A program made the position numbers and the translations under genes. Of a stretch of DNA of 12,211 bases, positions 1-6,463 are shown one piece after another. Each line of letters begins with the position of its first letter. Within the stretch, counting starts at the first letter, position 1. The notes under the pieces are model-generated. The model had not been told where the DNA came from, made no database searches, and worked only from the letters and a program-made list of their open reading frames with translations. The stretch comes from Clostridia bacterium (GTDB taxonomy: Bacteria; Bacillota; DSM-16504; Desulfitibacterales; Desulfitibacteraceae), in contig JAGXSK010000227.1 of the NCBI GenBank assembly GCA_018333845.1, positions 1-12,211 of the forward strand. The letters run 5' to 3'.

Positions 1-125
1 CAAAAGACCGTGCCCATGGTATGGTGAGAGATATCCTGGCAGTTCACAAGCCTGCTCCTGTTTCTCCTGGGTTAAGGGCTAGGATTCGTGAGGAGTTTCC
101 TGAGATAAAGGGGGAGGAAGTTTAA
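1..125 (+). CDS. MttB-family (trimethylamine/betaine-type) corrinoid methyltransferase, C-terminal end only
   Basis: An open frame enters from the left edge (codons from base 3) and stops with TAA at 123-125, leaving 40 residues. The visible tail contains RDILAVHKPAPVSPG followed by a charged helix. This resembles the extreme C-terminus of MttB-superfamily methyltransferases, where a helix ends in an 'ILxxHxPxPL' motif before a last amphipathic helix. Members of the family move a methyl group from trimethylamine, glycine betaine or related quaternary amines to a cognate corrinoid protein in the cytoplasm of anaerobes. The catalytic barrel and any pyrrolysine codon lie outside the window, so substrate and subtype cannot be judged. 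A strong terminator begins 28 bases after the stop, so this is the last gene of its transcription unit. The family call rests on a short tail and is moderate; any other enzyme with a similar C-terminal helix is possible. Confidence 0.5.
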   Translation, partial: KDRAHGMVRDILAVHKPAPVSPGLRARIREEFPEIKGEEV

Positions 126-152
126 AATACAAACATACCTCCAGTATATTGA

Positions 153-192
153 AAAAGCAGAGCATGTTAATAGTATGCTCTGCTTTTCTTTT
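153..192 (+). terminator. Rho-independent terminator of the methyltransferase unit
   Basis: A 13-bp perfect stem (AAAAGCAGAGCAT at 153-165 with its complement at 175-187) encloses a 9-base loop. It is followed on the plus strand by a T-rich tail, TTTTCTTTT. Stem, loop and tail are those of a strong intrinsic terminator placed just after the stop at 125. Confidence 0.93.
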
Positions 193-351
193 GGCTGCCG
201 CTGCTTTTGGTTGTTTTGTGCCTTATTGGAATTGGGGGGTTTTTCCGTATTATATGTAATGGGTGTAAGTGTTAATCTTGTAATAGTCTGGGTTTTAACT
301 GCCTATTTGCTTACGAGGTTTGTATTCAAGCCAAATGAAAGGATAGAGTAA
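175..351 (+). CDS. Doubtful small hydrophobic ORF, possible gene remnant
   Basis: An open frame of 58 codons ends with TAA at 349-351. The first ATG (175) lies inside the terminator stem, and an internal ATG occurs at 259. From about codon 10 the translation is strongly hydrophobic (FWLFCALLELGGFSVLY, then VNLVIVWVLTAYLL). It ends in a short basic/polar tail, TRFVFKPNERIE. That is the pattern of one or two membrane helices with a cytoplasmic C-terminus. No convincing ribosome binding site precedes either ATG, and the terminator overlap argues against expression from 175. It could be a real mini-membrane protein started further in, the eroded 3' end of a transporter gene once linked to the methyltransferase, or chance in T-rich DNA. 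I do not recognise a family. Confidence 0.2.
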   Translation: MLCFSFGCRCFWLFCALLELGGFSVLYVMGVSVNLVIVWVLTAYLLTRFVFKPNERIE

Positions 352-559
352 TTTAAATGGAAACTCCTACAGGTTTAAACTATACTGCCACAAACATGCA
401 TACTCCTTTTAATACAAGAAAAGCTATATCTGAATATGTTTAATATCTGGCAATATAGCTTCTCTTAAGCATTCCATAAGGTTTTTGGAGTTATTAGTTT
501 TTAACCTTTCCATTATTACTTTCGTATAATGTATAAATCCATTATGTGAAGGTGATAGA
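352..559. other. Intergenic stretch before the L,D-transpeptidase gene
   Basis: No supported gene. It holds an imperfect hairpin: a 9-bp perfect stem AAGCTATAT (421-429) with ATATAGCTT (453-461), extended by four more pairs after one mismatch (416-419 with 463-466), around a 23-base loop. No long T-run follows, so it is at best a weak terminator or an RNA structure. A promoter for the next gene lies at 501-530. Confidence 0.5.
501..530 (+). promoter_or_regulatory. Probable sigma-A-type promoter of the L,D-transpeptidase gene
   Basis: A perfect -10 hexamer TATAAT (525-530) has a weaker -35, TTAACC (501-506), 18 bases upstream. The predicted transcript would start about 22 bases before the ATG at 560. 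The ribosome binding site AAGGTG (549-554) sits 5 bases before that ATG. Confidence 0.55.
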
Positions 560-1090
560 ATGGTTAAAATACTTATCAACTTAGCGGAGAGAAGATTGTA
601 TTTTTATAAAAATGAGCAAAAAATAAACTCATACCCTGTAGCCATAGGTAAGCCTAACACTCCAACTCCTCCAGGAACTTACACAGTAGTCAATAAAATT
701 GTAAATCCCCATTTATCAGTCTTAGGAACCCGCTGGATGGGCCTTTCAAAGCCAGGCTATGGAATACATGGCACCAACAACCCTGCATCCATAGGAACCA
801 TGGCTTCTCTTGGTTGTATTAGAATGTATAACCGTGATGTGGAGGAAATCTTTCCCGAGGTGCCTATTGGAACTAGCGTGGAGATTATCTCTGGTGGTGG
901 CAGCTATAATCCCAAACCACAGACTCCATCCCAGAAAACCTCTGGTCAACGGTATATAGTACAAAGAGGAGATACCCTATGGAGGCTCTCCCAAAGGTTC
1001 GGTGTTTCACTTGATGCTTTAATTAAAGCAAATAACCTGAGCAATCCAAATGTTCTCCACGTCGGGCAGGAGTTGATAATTCCTGGTTAA
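560..1090 (+). CDS. L,D-transpeptidase (YkuD domain) with C-terminal LysM repeat
   Basis: The 176-residue product should form 3-3 crosslinks, or attach partners, in peptidoglycan by acting on the L,D-bond of stem tetrapeptides. Residues 2-110 are a YkuD catalytic domain. The signature is complete: HGTNNPASIG with His70, then SLGCIRM with the nucleophile Cys86 and Arg88. Residues 131-175 are one LysM module (YIVQRGDTLWRLSQRFG), which binds glycan strands; a Ser/Pro/Gln-rich linker (about 112-130) joins the two. There is no signal peptide or membrane helix, and the catalytic domain starts at once after the methionine. Bacillus subtilis YkuD also lacks a signal peptide but carries its LysM at the N-terminus, so the domain order here is reversed. 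Absence of a secretion signal and the sporulation genes nearby suggest a role in the mother cell or spore, which is inference. The gene stands alone between its own promoter and terminators. Confidence 0.93.
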   Translation: MVKILINLAERRLYFYKNEQKINSYPVAIGKPNTPTPPGTYTVVNKIVNPHLSVLGTRWMGLSKPGYGIHGTNNPASIGTMASLGCIRMYNRDVEEIFPEVPIGTSVEIISGGGSYNPKPQTPSQKTSGQRYIVQRGDTLWRLSQRFGVSLDALIKANNLSNPNVLHVGQELIIPG

Positions 1091-1133
1091 GACTGCGATA
1101 CAGCAGGGCAAAAATTTAGATAACGCTAGTTAT

Positions 1134-1180
1134 TAATAATTCAAGCAGCACTTTAACTCTAGGTGCTGCTTGAATTATTA
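1134..1180. terminator. Long perfect hairpin after the L,D-transpeptidase gene
   Basis: An 18-bp perfect stem (1134-1151 with 1163-1180; core GCAGCAC/GTGCTGC flanked by AT pairs) encloses an 11-base loop. It lies 43 bases after the stop. No T-tract follows the full stem; only the U-rich outer arm TTGAATTATTA could serve if just the GC core forms. It probably ends transcription or stabilises the 3' end, in either direction, between the convergent genes. Confidence 0.6.
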
Positions 1181-1233
1181 AATGCATTATATGGATTAGA
1201 GGAAGTTTGCGTATTCCAGGGGCGACAGGCCTT

Positions 1234-1257
1234 AAACTCCCAAACTGGGAGTTTTTT
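1234..1257 (+). terminator. Second, canonical rho-independent terminator
   Basis: The 8-bp stem AAACTCCC (1234-1241) / GGGAGTTT (1247-1254) has a 5-base loop and runs into six T's (1252-1257) on the plus strand. Its polarity fits plus-strand transcripts. In the minus direction, after the DUF3231-like gene, only TTTAA follows, so it would work less well there. A further small hairpin AGCCT-GGC-AGGCT (1288-1300) lies closer to that gene but has no T-run. Confidence 0.75.
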
Positions 1258-1322
1258 CAGTACTATCAGAAGTATTACGCTATAGCAAGCCTGGCAGGCT
1301 AACCCAGGGTAAAAGTTATCCA

Positions 1323-2300
1323 TCAACTCATTTTAAAAATAGGGACAACATGAAGCCACCCTTTAGCTTTTCCATACATTGCATATTTATCATAAAGATT
1401 AAGTTCTATCTCCAGAAATTCTAAGAATATCTTGCGCAAGGGATCATTCCTTATGGTTTCTACAACAGCCCGGATATGCAAACGCATGGCTGACTGCATC
1501 CCTGTAAAGATTGTTCTGTAGGCAAATAAATCACTCATCACTTCAGGATCTATTATTATGGGCATGGATGCTGGAGGCCTTTCTGGTAAGGGTACCTCAT
1601 ATTTTGCCGATTCCTTTTCCAGAATTTTAATTTGACTATCCAAGACGGAAGAGCCCCTATCCAGCATAACTTTAAAATCCAGATCATGAACAAACTCTTT
1701 ATATATATTGGTTAGTTCCAGCTGGTCGTAACGATAGCTTAGATGCTCCCAGAGGTGGTATGCTTCACTAACAGAAACCATTTCTGTTGGCGTAGATCTG
1801 CCAGTTTTAAAAGCAGGTTCAACTTCAGTCCAGGCCTTTAGTTTTCCAAATTTATACAGTTGTTCGTAATTCTTTAAATGATCCATTAGAAAGGAATTCA
1901 AGTGACTGCGCAGTCTGTCATTTGTTGTTGAGCTTATTACTGCATCGGCCAAAACTGTCAATTCAGAAATCAAATCATTATATAACTTTTTGTGGATATA
2001 TTTGTCTGTTACAGTATCTAGCTGGGTGGAATTCTTTATTTCTAATGGTGGCCTTGTCGGCACCTTAAGTTTATAGTTTTTTGCCAGGCCTTCTATTGTT
2101 GTAACTTGATTATGAAAATCTGCCAGATGCTTATCAACCAGCAAGGTAAAATCTTTATCGTGAATAAAGTTTCTAAAAAATTGATACGTTTCAATACTAA
2201 TATATCTTGACCGTAACGTATTCCAGATATTGAAAGCTTCTATGGTGCTTAGATTTTCTGTTTTATCTTTATTGCTTTTGAATAGGGATACATTGACCAT
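1323..2300 (-). CDS. DUF3231-like protein made of two tandem four-helix repeats
   Basis: The 325-residue soluble protein consists of two copies of a helical unit, residues about 18-165 and 176-323. The copies match at a constant offset of 158: FIHDKDF (45-51) with FVHDLDF (203-209), PTRPP (81-85) with PERPP (239-243), FGKLKAW (151-157) with YGKAKGW (309-315), and EPAFK with VPIFK. This layout, with a Trp/Pro motif closing each unit, is that of the DUF3231 family of spore formers, thought to adopt a ferritin-like bundle; the function is unknown. There is no signal peptide or membrane helix. The start is taken as the ATG at 2300 because GGAGGAGG (2310-2317) lies 9 bases upstream. An in-frame ATG at 2321 would place that ribosome binding site inside the coding sequence. 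The gene follows gerAC on the same strand behind a terminator, so it may be transcribed separately. A spore role is inferred from context only. Confidence 0.75.
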   Translation of the reverse strand: MVNVSLFKSNKDKTENLSTIEAFNIWNTLRSRYISIETYQFFRNFIHDKDFTLLVDKHLADFHNQVTTIEGLAKNYKLKVPTRPPLEIKNSTQLDTVTDKYIHKKLYNDLISELTVLADAVISSTTNDRLRSHLNSFLMDHLKNYEQLYKFGKLKAWTEVEPAFKTGRSTPTEMVSVSEAYHLWEHLSYRYDQLELTNIYKEFVHDLDFKVMLDRGSSVLDSQIKILEKESAKYEVPLPERPPASMPIIIDPEVMSDLFAYRTIFTGMQSAMRLHIRAVVETIRNDPLRKIFLEFLEIELNLYDKYAMYGKAKGWLHVVPIFKMS

Positions 2301-2381
2301 ATATCCATGCCTCCTCCACAATAGTATTTAAATGTAGTATTGCCCTGGAGAGGAAAACTTATTTTTAAATTAGATTGATTT

Positions 2382-2420
2382 TATGGTCTTCATAGAACCA
2401 TGGTGTATTCTGTGACCATA
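2382..2420. repeat. Imperfect dyad upstream of the DUF3231-like gene
   Basis: TATGGTC (2382-2388) mirrors GACCATA (2414-2420). Inside these, ATAGAA (2392-2397) pairs with TTCTGT (2408-2413) with one wobble, and a CCATGG palindrome (2398-2403) sits at the centre. The element is 82-120 bases upstream of the start codon at 2300. It could be an operator or an RNA hairpin in the gerAC 3' region. No clear promoter was recognised between it and the gene. Confidence 0.4.
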
Positions 2421-2424
2421 TATT

Positions 2425-2449
2425 AAAAAAATCAACAGAATGACTGTTG
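2425..2449 (-). terminator. Terminator of the gerA operon
   Basis: On the minus strand, CAACAG (2449-2444) and CTGTTG (2438-2433) form a 6-bp stem with a 5-base loop, followed by A and seven T's (2431-2425). It lies 33 bases after the gerAC stop. The stem is short, so read-through into the DUF3231-like gene is possible. Confidence 0.65.
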
Positions 2450-2481
2450 GCAAAACCAAGCAAATTAATAATTGGGTTTAT

Positions 2482-3606
2482 TTACTGCAGATCAATTAAC
2501 AATCTTTCGTTACTTAGGGTTACATCAAAAGACACTTCAACAGGCAGATAGGGAAAATACTCATCCCAGTTGATTTGCTTCCAGTAATCTGGATAATAAG
2601 CCCTAACATAAAGACCTATGCCAATAATGTCACTTTGAAACTCCCCTTGTATTTTATTAATTAAATTGTTAGTTCTATTTTCAAAAACCTTAGCTAGATA
2701 TTCCTCAAGAACCTGTTCTTTTCCCAGATGTACTCTGTCTGGGTTTTTTTCAATAATCTCTACTATAAGCTTAATATTTATTTTTGCAGTGAGGTGGCCT
2801 GAATCATTAGTCTCAACCCTTGTTTTTGTTTTTATTTGAATAGGAGATACCACTAATATCTCATCTGGGTGGAGATTGCAAGGGCTTTCTATAGATTTGC
2901 CCAGGAGGCCCTTAACCCTTAGGAAATCACTTAACTCTTCATTATTTAAAGTGCCTACCATCCTGCCCTTTTTAAATGCAGACAGCCCTGCAATGGACAA
3001 ACGATCCTCTTGGAGTTTAACACTTACTAAGACTGGTTCAATACCCTGATTTCTATAGGGAATAGTAAAATCATGCATATAAGTATCAACTAACCACTCC
3101 TTGCGAATCTCATTATCTATCATTCTATATAGATAAGTAACGGGAAGTAGTGCCTCCGCCGGTGCAACCGCTATAATGTCTTCCGGTTTATCAGGAGTTA
3201 TTATCATGTATACCAGGGGGCGAAACTGTCCAGACCTTCTAAATCCATCTAGAACTTCATTTAAATCTCTTTTTAAAGCAACTTCTTCTGAAATTACCAG
3301 GGTCCTTACATATCCTAAGAATACTTCCCTGGCCAGCATGCTATGGAGCTGCTCAAGGGCTGTGATTAGATTTTTTGCTTTTGTTGTAATTACTATGGGT
3401 TGTTTTTTTTCTGGTACAGCCTGGGGTCCTCCAGCCAGGCCTAAAACATCTGGAACTGCAATGGAAATAATTAATTCCCCATCCTCTGCCATATCTATTC
3501 CGATAGACAGCACAGGGACTCTTTCTTCCACCTCCAGTCTATCCCAACACCCTGTCAGCAGCACCAGGGAAAGGAGAATCAAGACAAAAATTCTAGCTCT
3601 TGCCAT
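2482..3606 (-). CDS. gerAC: Spore germination receptor lipoprotein, Ger(x)C family
   Basis: The 374-residue product is the C subunit of a GerA-type nutrient germinant receptor, anchored by lipid on the outer face of the spore inner membrane. A signal peptide (residues 1-19, hydrophobic core FVLILLSLVLL) ends in the lipobox LTGC with Cys20 as the lipidated residue. It is followed by the family's typical CWDRLEVEER. An N-terminal domain (about 24-200) with VLSIGIDMAEDG leads to the C-terminal Ger(x)C domain (about 205-370). The length is normal. The start at 3606 has AAAGGGTGG upstream and overlaps the end of gerAB by 14 bases, indicating translational coupling. It is the last gene of the operon, with a terminator at 2425-2449. 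The gerA-type symbol denotes the subfamily; the germinant cannot be deduced. Confidence 0.93.
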   Translation of the reverse strand: MARARIFVLILLSLVLLTGCWDRLEVEERVPVLSIGIDMAEDGELIISIAVPDVLGLAGGPQAVPEKKQPIVITTKAKNLITALEQLHSMLAREVFLGYVRTLVISEEVALKRDLNEVLDGFRRSGQFRPLVYMIITPDKPEDIIAVAPAEALLPVTYLYRMIDNEIRKEWLVDTYMHDFTIPYRNQGIEPVLVSVKLQEDRLSIAGLSAFKKGRMVGTLNNEELSDFLRVKGLLGKSIESPCNLHPDEILVVSPIQIKTKTRVETNDSGHLTAKINIKLIVEIIEKNPDRVHLGKEQVLEEYLAKVFENRTNNLINKIQGEFQSDIIGIGLYVRAYYPDYWKQINWDEYFPYLPVEVSFDVTLSNERLLIDLQ

Positions 3607-4690
3607 TTGACCGCCACCCTTTCACCAGAGAAACAAGATAAAGCAGCAAGGGGATAATTGTAGCTCCTATGATTCCCATGTACCCCAACCAATCTGAGAG
3701 CTGAAAGGCTTCCATTAAAGTATTGGGTATGAGCGCTACCCATATCATGAATATTCCTGTGGGAAATACTAATATGTTTTTATTTGTATTAAACAACTGG
3801 GAAGCAGCGTCAACACCCAGGGCATAAAAAACAGCAGCAGTAGTAAATATGGCCATAATCCAAATGGTAATAAAAGGTCCATCTACTCTTTGAAGAATAT
3901 CTACAGGTATGGTAACAATTCGTATAGCTTCCAGGGTTGGCCACTGCAGTTCTTTAATGGCGTTTCCAAAAATACCTATCCCAGCCAAAATAACAACAAA
4001 GTACACCAGAAAAATAAAGAACAAGGATAAACCAAAAGCCTTATATCCCTCTGCTGGAGTCTGCATATAGACCAGAAGAAATACTATTAATTCAAAGCCT
4101 GTAAAGGAAAAACCAGTAGCTAAGGCAGCCATGCCCAACTCTTGAATACCATGCCTCATAAATGGCAGCAAAAATAAAAATTGAAAATGATAATACATGG
4201 ATATGGAAAGAAAGCCAATTGGAATTATGATTATTAAAGGCGCGAGAAAAAGTGTAATCCTTCCTAATACTTGCATACCCTGAAGGGTCAAATAACCTGC
4301 AGCTAGAACCATGGTTCCAATGACTACAACTTTAGGAGTGGTAACTAATAGGGATTCAGATACTATTTCAGAAAAGAGACGAATGGTCATGGTGGGCAAA
4401 AGTATTAAATATGCTGTGTAGTACAACTTGATAATAAAGCCGACATATTTACCCATGAGCAGGTCTATTATGGTAAAAATGGACGTATTAGGGTATAACA
4501 GCCCAACTTTAATAAAAATCATACCCGAAAAAAAAAGTATGATTGAAGCCATGATAATAGCAAAAATACTGTCTTGTCCAGCTTCAACATATGTAGCCCT
4601 GCTTAAAGTTATTAGACCTACACCTAATGCAGCATTTACGCCAATGGAAGATGCCTGCAGCCAACTAATTGGACTTGTTTTTTCTACCAT
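3593..4690 (-). CDS. gerAB: Spore germination receptor permease-like subunit, GerAB/YndE family
   Basis: The 365-residue integral membrane protein belongs to the APC (LeuT-fold) superfamily and is the B subunit of a GerA-type receptor, probably the part that binds the small-molecule germinant. Some ten hydrophobic segments cover most of the chain, starting with SIGVNAALGVGLITLSR (about 16-32). That segment corresponds to the unwound TM1 glycine motif of the fold. Other clear helices include IIMASIILFFSGMIFI and LSLFFIFLVYFVVILAG. The protein ends in a short basic tail, VKGWRSNGKS. A very strong ribosome binding site, AAAGGAGG, precedes the ATG at 4690. The start overlaps the gerAA stop by 7 bases and the 3' end overlaps gerAC by 14, so the three subunits are made in a coupled fashion. 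The length is typical for the family. Confidence 0.93.
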   Translation of the reverse strand: MVEKTSPISWLQASSIGVNAALGVGLITLSRATYVEAGQDSIFAIIMASIILFFSGMIFIKVGLLYPNTSIFTIIDLLMGKYVGFIIKLYYTAYLILLPTMTIRLFSEIVSESLLVTTPKVVVIGTMVLAAGYLTLQGMQVLGRITLFLAPLIIIIPIGFLSISMYYHFQFLFLLPFMRHGIQELGMAALATGFSFTGFELIVFLLVYMQTPAEGYKAFGLSLFFIFLVYFVVILAGIGIFGNAIKELQWPTLEAIRIVTIPVDILQRVDGPFITIWIMAIFTTAAVFYALGVDAASQLFNTNKNILVFPTGIFMIWVALIPNTLMEAFQLSDWLGYMGIIGATIIPLLLYLVSLVKGWRSNGKS

Positions 4691-6147
4691 TTTCGCCTCC
4701 TTTTAGCCTGCCTTATTTTATCAAGGGGACGCAAATATCTTGGCCTTGTATTTATGTTTTTCATGGGCAGCCTTATTAATGTATCCTTTACATCCTTAAC
4801 CCTAAAGGGTCCATAAGGGGCAAAATATGGTATGCCAAAGGATTTTAAAGAGGTTAGATGAATTAATATAAATATCAAACCTATAACTAGCCCAAAAAGG
4901 CCTAATATAGCTGTAATAAATGTTAAAAGGAACCTCAATAACCGCAGGCTGGCCCCTGCACTATAATTTGGAATGGCAATATTCCCAATGGTGGTAAGGG
5001 CTATGACTATTATTAGCGAGGGGCTTACCAGGTTGGCGGAAACAGCAGCCTCCCCTAGAACCAGTGCCCCAACAATGCTTAATGTGGGACCTATTTGCCC
5101 AGGCAGTCTTATACTAGCCTCACGTATGATTTCCACTGTAAACTCCATGGCTATTATTTCAACAATAGGCGGGAAGGGTACGTTAGCTCTACCACCAGAT
5201 ATTGTCAGAATCAACTCTGTAGGCAGCATTTCTGGATGATAACTTGAAAAGGCTATATAAAATGCAGGGGTAACAAGACCTATAATACTAGCCAGGAAAC
5301 GAAAAAACCTTAAGAAGGAGCCATAAAGGACCCGTTCATAATAATCCTCTGAAGAGATAAAGAATTCATTAAATACTGCCGGTGCTATAAGAACCAGGGG
5401 AGTGCCATCAGTAAATATGGCTACTCTCCCTTCTAATAAACTTGCAGCAACCTTGTCTGGCCTTTCTGTATAAAGGATCTGGGGAAAAGGTGAAAAGGTG
5501 TTTTCCTCAATTAATTGTTCAATATAGCCTGATTCAAGTACTACATCTATTTCAATGGTATCCAGGCGTTTTTTTATTTCATGGAGTAAATCAGGTAAAA
5601 CTATATCATCTATATACATAATACTAATAGATGTGTTTGACCTTTGACCTAAGATTGTATTTTCTACCTTCAAGTTATTATTCTTTATTCTTTTTCTCAC
5701 TAAACTAATATTTGTTTTAATGCTCTCTGTAAAGGAATCCCTGGCCCCTCTGACTACAGTCTCTATTGCTGGGTCAGTTACTGCCCGTTCTGGAATTTTA
5801 GCGGTATCAATAGCAAGAATATCTTCTTCATCATGGGTGAACAAAAGGGTATTGCCAGAGAACAGTTTGCCTATAGCATCATCTGCACATTTGGTTAAAG
5901 AAATATCTCCCACTGGAAGAATACTGTCTTTTATAGATTTAATGGTTAGCGACTTTTCAGCGGATCTAGCCTTCAGAAGGGGGCGGATAATCCTGTGCTC
6001 AATCATCTCAATATCACACAGTCCCTCTATATATAACAAATGGTAAGAGGATTTTAAGATAACTAGTTCCCGTAGGATTAAATCATCACATTTATCAGCC
6101 TTGCTTAATATATACTGAAGCAGATGCTCTTTTTTCTTTTTAGTCAT
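4684..6147 (-). CDS. gerAA: Spore germination receptor subunit A, GerA/SpoVAF family
   Basis: The 487-residue product is the A subunit of a GerA-type nutrient receptor in the spore inner membrane. Residues 1 to about 270 form the hydrophilic N-terminal half, ending with FPQILYTERPD (221-231) and EGRVAIFTDGTPLVLIAP (239-256). The membrane half has hydrophobic segments at about 280-300, 325-340, 355-392 and 403-432. The strongly conserved REASIRLPGQIGPTLSIVGA (342-361) lies just before the third of these. The chain closes with a basic tail, RQAKRRRKW. Length and domain order are normal. It is the first gene of gerAA-AB-AC. An in-frame TAA just upstream fixes ATG 6147 as the most distal start; its ribosome binding site is weak. 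A forespore-type promoter candidate lies about 40-70 bases upstream. Related SpoVAF proteins share this fold, but linkage to B and C subunits supports a receptor. Confidence 0.94.
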   Translation of the reverse strand: MTKKKKEHLLQYILSKADKCDDLILRELVILKSSYHLLYIEGLCDIEMIEHRIIRPLLKARSAEKSLTIKSIKDSILPVGDISLTKCADDAIGKLFSGNTLLFTHDEEDILAIDTAKIPERAVTDPAIETVVRGARDSFTESIKTNISLVRKRIKNNNLKVENTILGQRSNTSISIMYIDDIVLPDLLHEIKKRLDTIEIDVVLESGYIEQLIEENTFSPFPQILYTERPDKVAASLLEGRVAIFTDGTPLVLIAPAVFNEFFISSEDYYERVLYGSFLRFFRFLASIIGLVTPAFYIAFSSYHPEMLPTELILTISGGRANVPFPPIVEIIAMEFTVEIIREASIRLPGQIGPTLSIVGALVLGEAAVSANLVSPSLIIVIALTTIGNIAIPNYSAGASLRLLRFLLTFITAILGLFGLVIGLIFILIHLTSLKSFGIPYFAPYGPFRVKDVKDTLIRLPMKNINTRPRYLRPLDKIRQAKRRRKW

Positions 6148-6187
6148 GCTTAATTAATCCAACTCTCAGCCAGCTTAATATTACTCT

Positions 6188-6217
6188 TAGTTTTGTTATA
6201 TTTGAGGTTATTATTCA
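6188..6217 (-). promoter_or_regulatory. Candidate forespore (sigma-G-like) promoter of the gerA operon
   Basis: On the minus strand, TGAATA (6217-6212) is followed after 16 bases by CAAAACTA (6195-6188). This resembles the sigma-G pattern of a TGMATA-like -35 and a CATAMTA-like -10, with one weak position in the -10. The predicted transcript would start some 30 bases before the gerAA ATG. GerA operons of Bacillus are known to be sigma-G dependent; the assignment here is by pattern only. Confidence 0.45.
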
Positions 6218-6239
6218 TGTGTTTTTTACACGAATAATA
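6209..6239. repeat. Inverted repeat overlapping the ger promoter
   Basis: Arms TATTATTCATGT (6209-6220) and ACACGAATAATA (6228-6239) are complementary over 12 bases with a single mismatch, around a T-rich 7-base spacer. The element covers the candidate -35 of the ger promoter, as an operator would. It could also fold as a hairpin. Confidence 0.6.
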
Positions 6240-6290
6240 CTTGGGCTTAAGTTAAACAATAAAGGATAATATTAACTATTTGGCCAAAGT

Positions 6291-6310
6291 CTTTAAACTT
6301 AAGTTTAAAG
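6291..6310. promoter_or_regulatory. Perfect 20-bp palindrome in the ger/ykvI divergent region
   Basis: CTTTAAACTTAAGTTTAAAG is fully self-complementary. An imperfect copy of one half, CTTAAGTTAAAC, occurs at 6246-6257. The palindrome is 99 bases upstream of the ykvI -35 and about 74 bases upstream of the ger -35. It is a likely binding site for a dimeric regulator; which one is unknown. The rest of the 316-base gap contains the two promoters, the inverted repeat at 6209-6239 and no gene. Confidence 0.55.
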
Positions 6311-6408
6311 GGGGTTTCCCATTGTTTGGTATATTCAACATATTCAAGAAAAAAATCTAGTCAGAATATGAAAAAGGCTAATCTGCAAAGGGAAAACACA
6401 ATAATATG

Positions 6409-6438
6409 CTGACATTATTTACATTGGGTACTTATAAT
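6409..6438 (+). promoter_or_regulatory. Sigma-A-type promoter of the YkvI-like transporter gene
   Basis: CTGACA (6409-6414) and a perfect TATAAT (6433-6438) are separated by 18 bases. The transcript would start about 20 bases before ATG 6464. An AGGGAAAG ribosome binding site follows at about 6445-6452. Confidence 0.7.
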
Positions 6439-6463
6439 GTGACCAGGGAAAGCTAATATTACT

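Noticed and set aside
1190..1257. Possible riboswitch ending in the 1234-1257 terminator
   Set aside because: No known riboswitch core was recognisable and no plus-strand gene follows that could be regulated.
2301..2321. Upstream ATG at 2321 as start of the DUF3231-like gene
   Set aside because: The purine-rich GGAGGAGG would lie inside the coding sequence, and the ATG at 2300 is ideally spaced from it.
3176..3610. Plus-strand ORF of 144 codons opposite gerAC
   Set aside because: It is antisense to a well-conserved lipoprotein gene, has no protein motif and no ribosome binding site.
4973..6046. Plus-strand ORFs opposite gerAA
   Set aside because: They mirror the coding strand of a conserved gene; low-complexity Ser/Ile-rich translations without motifs.
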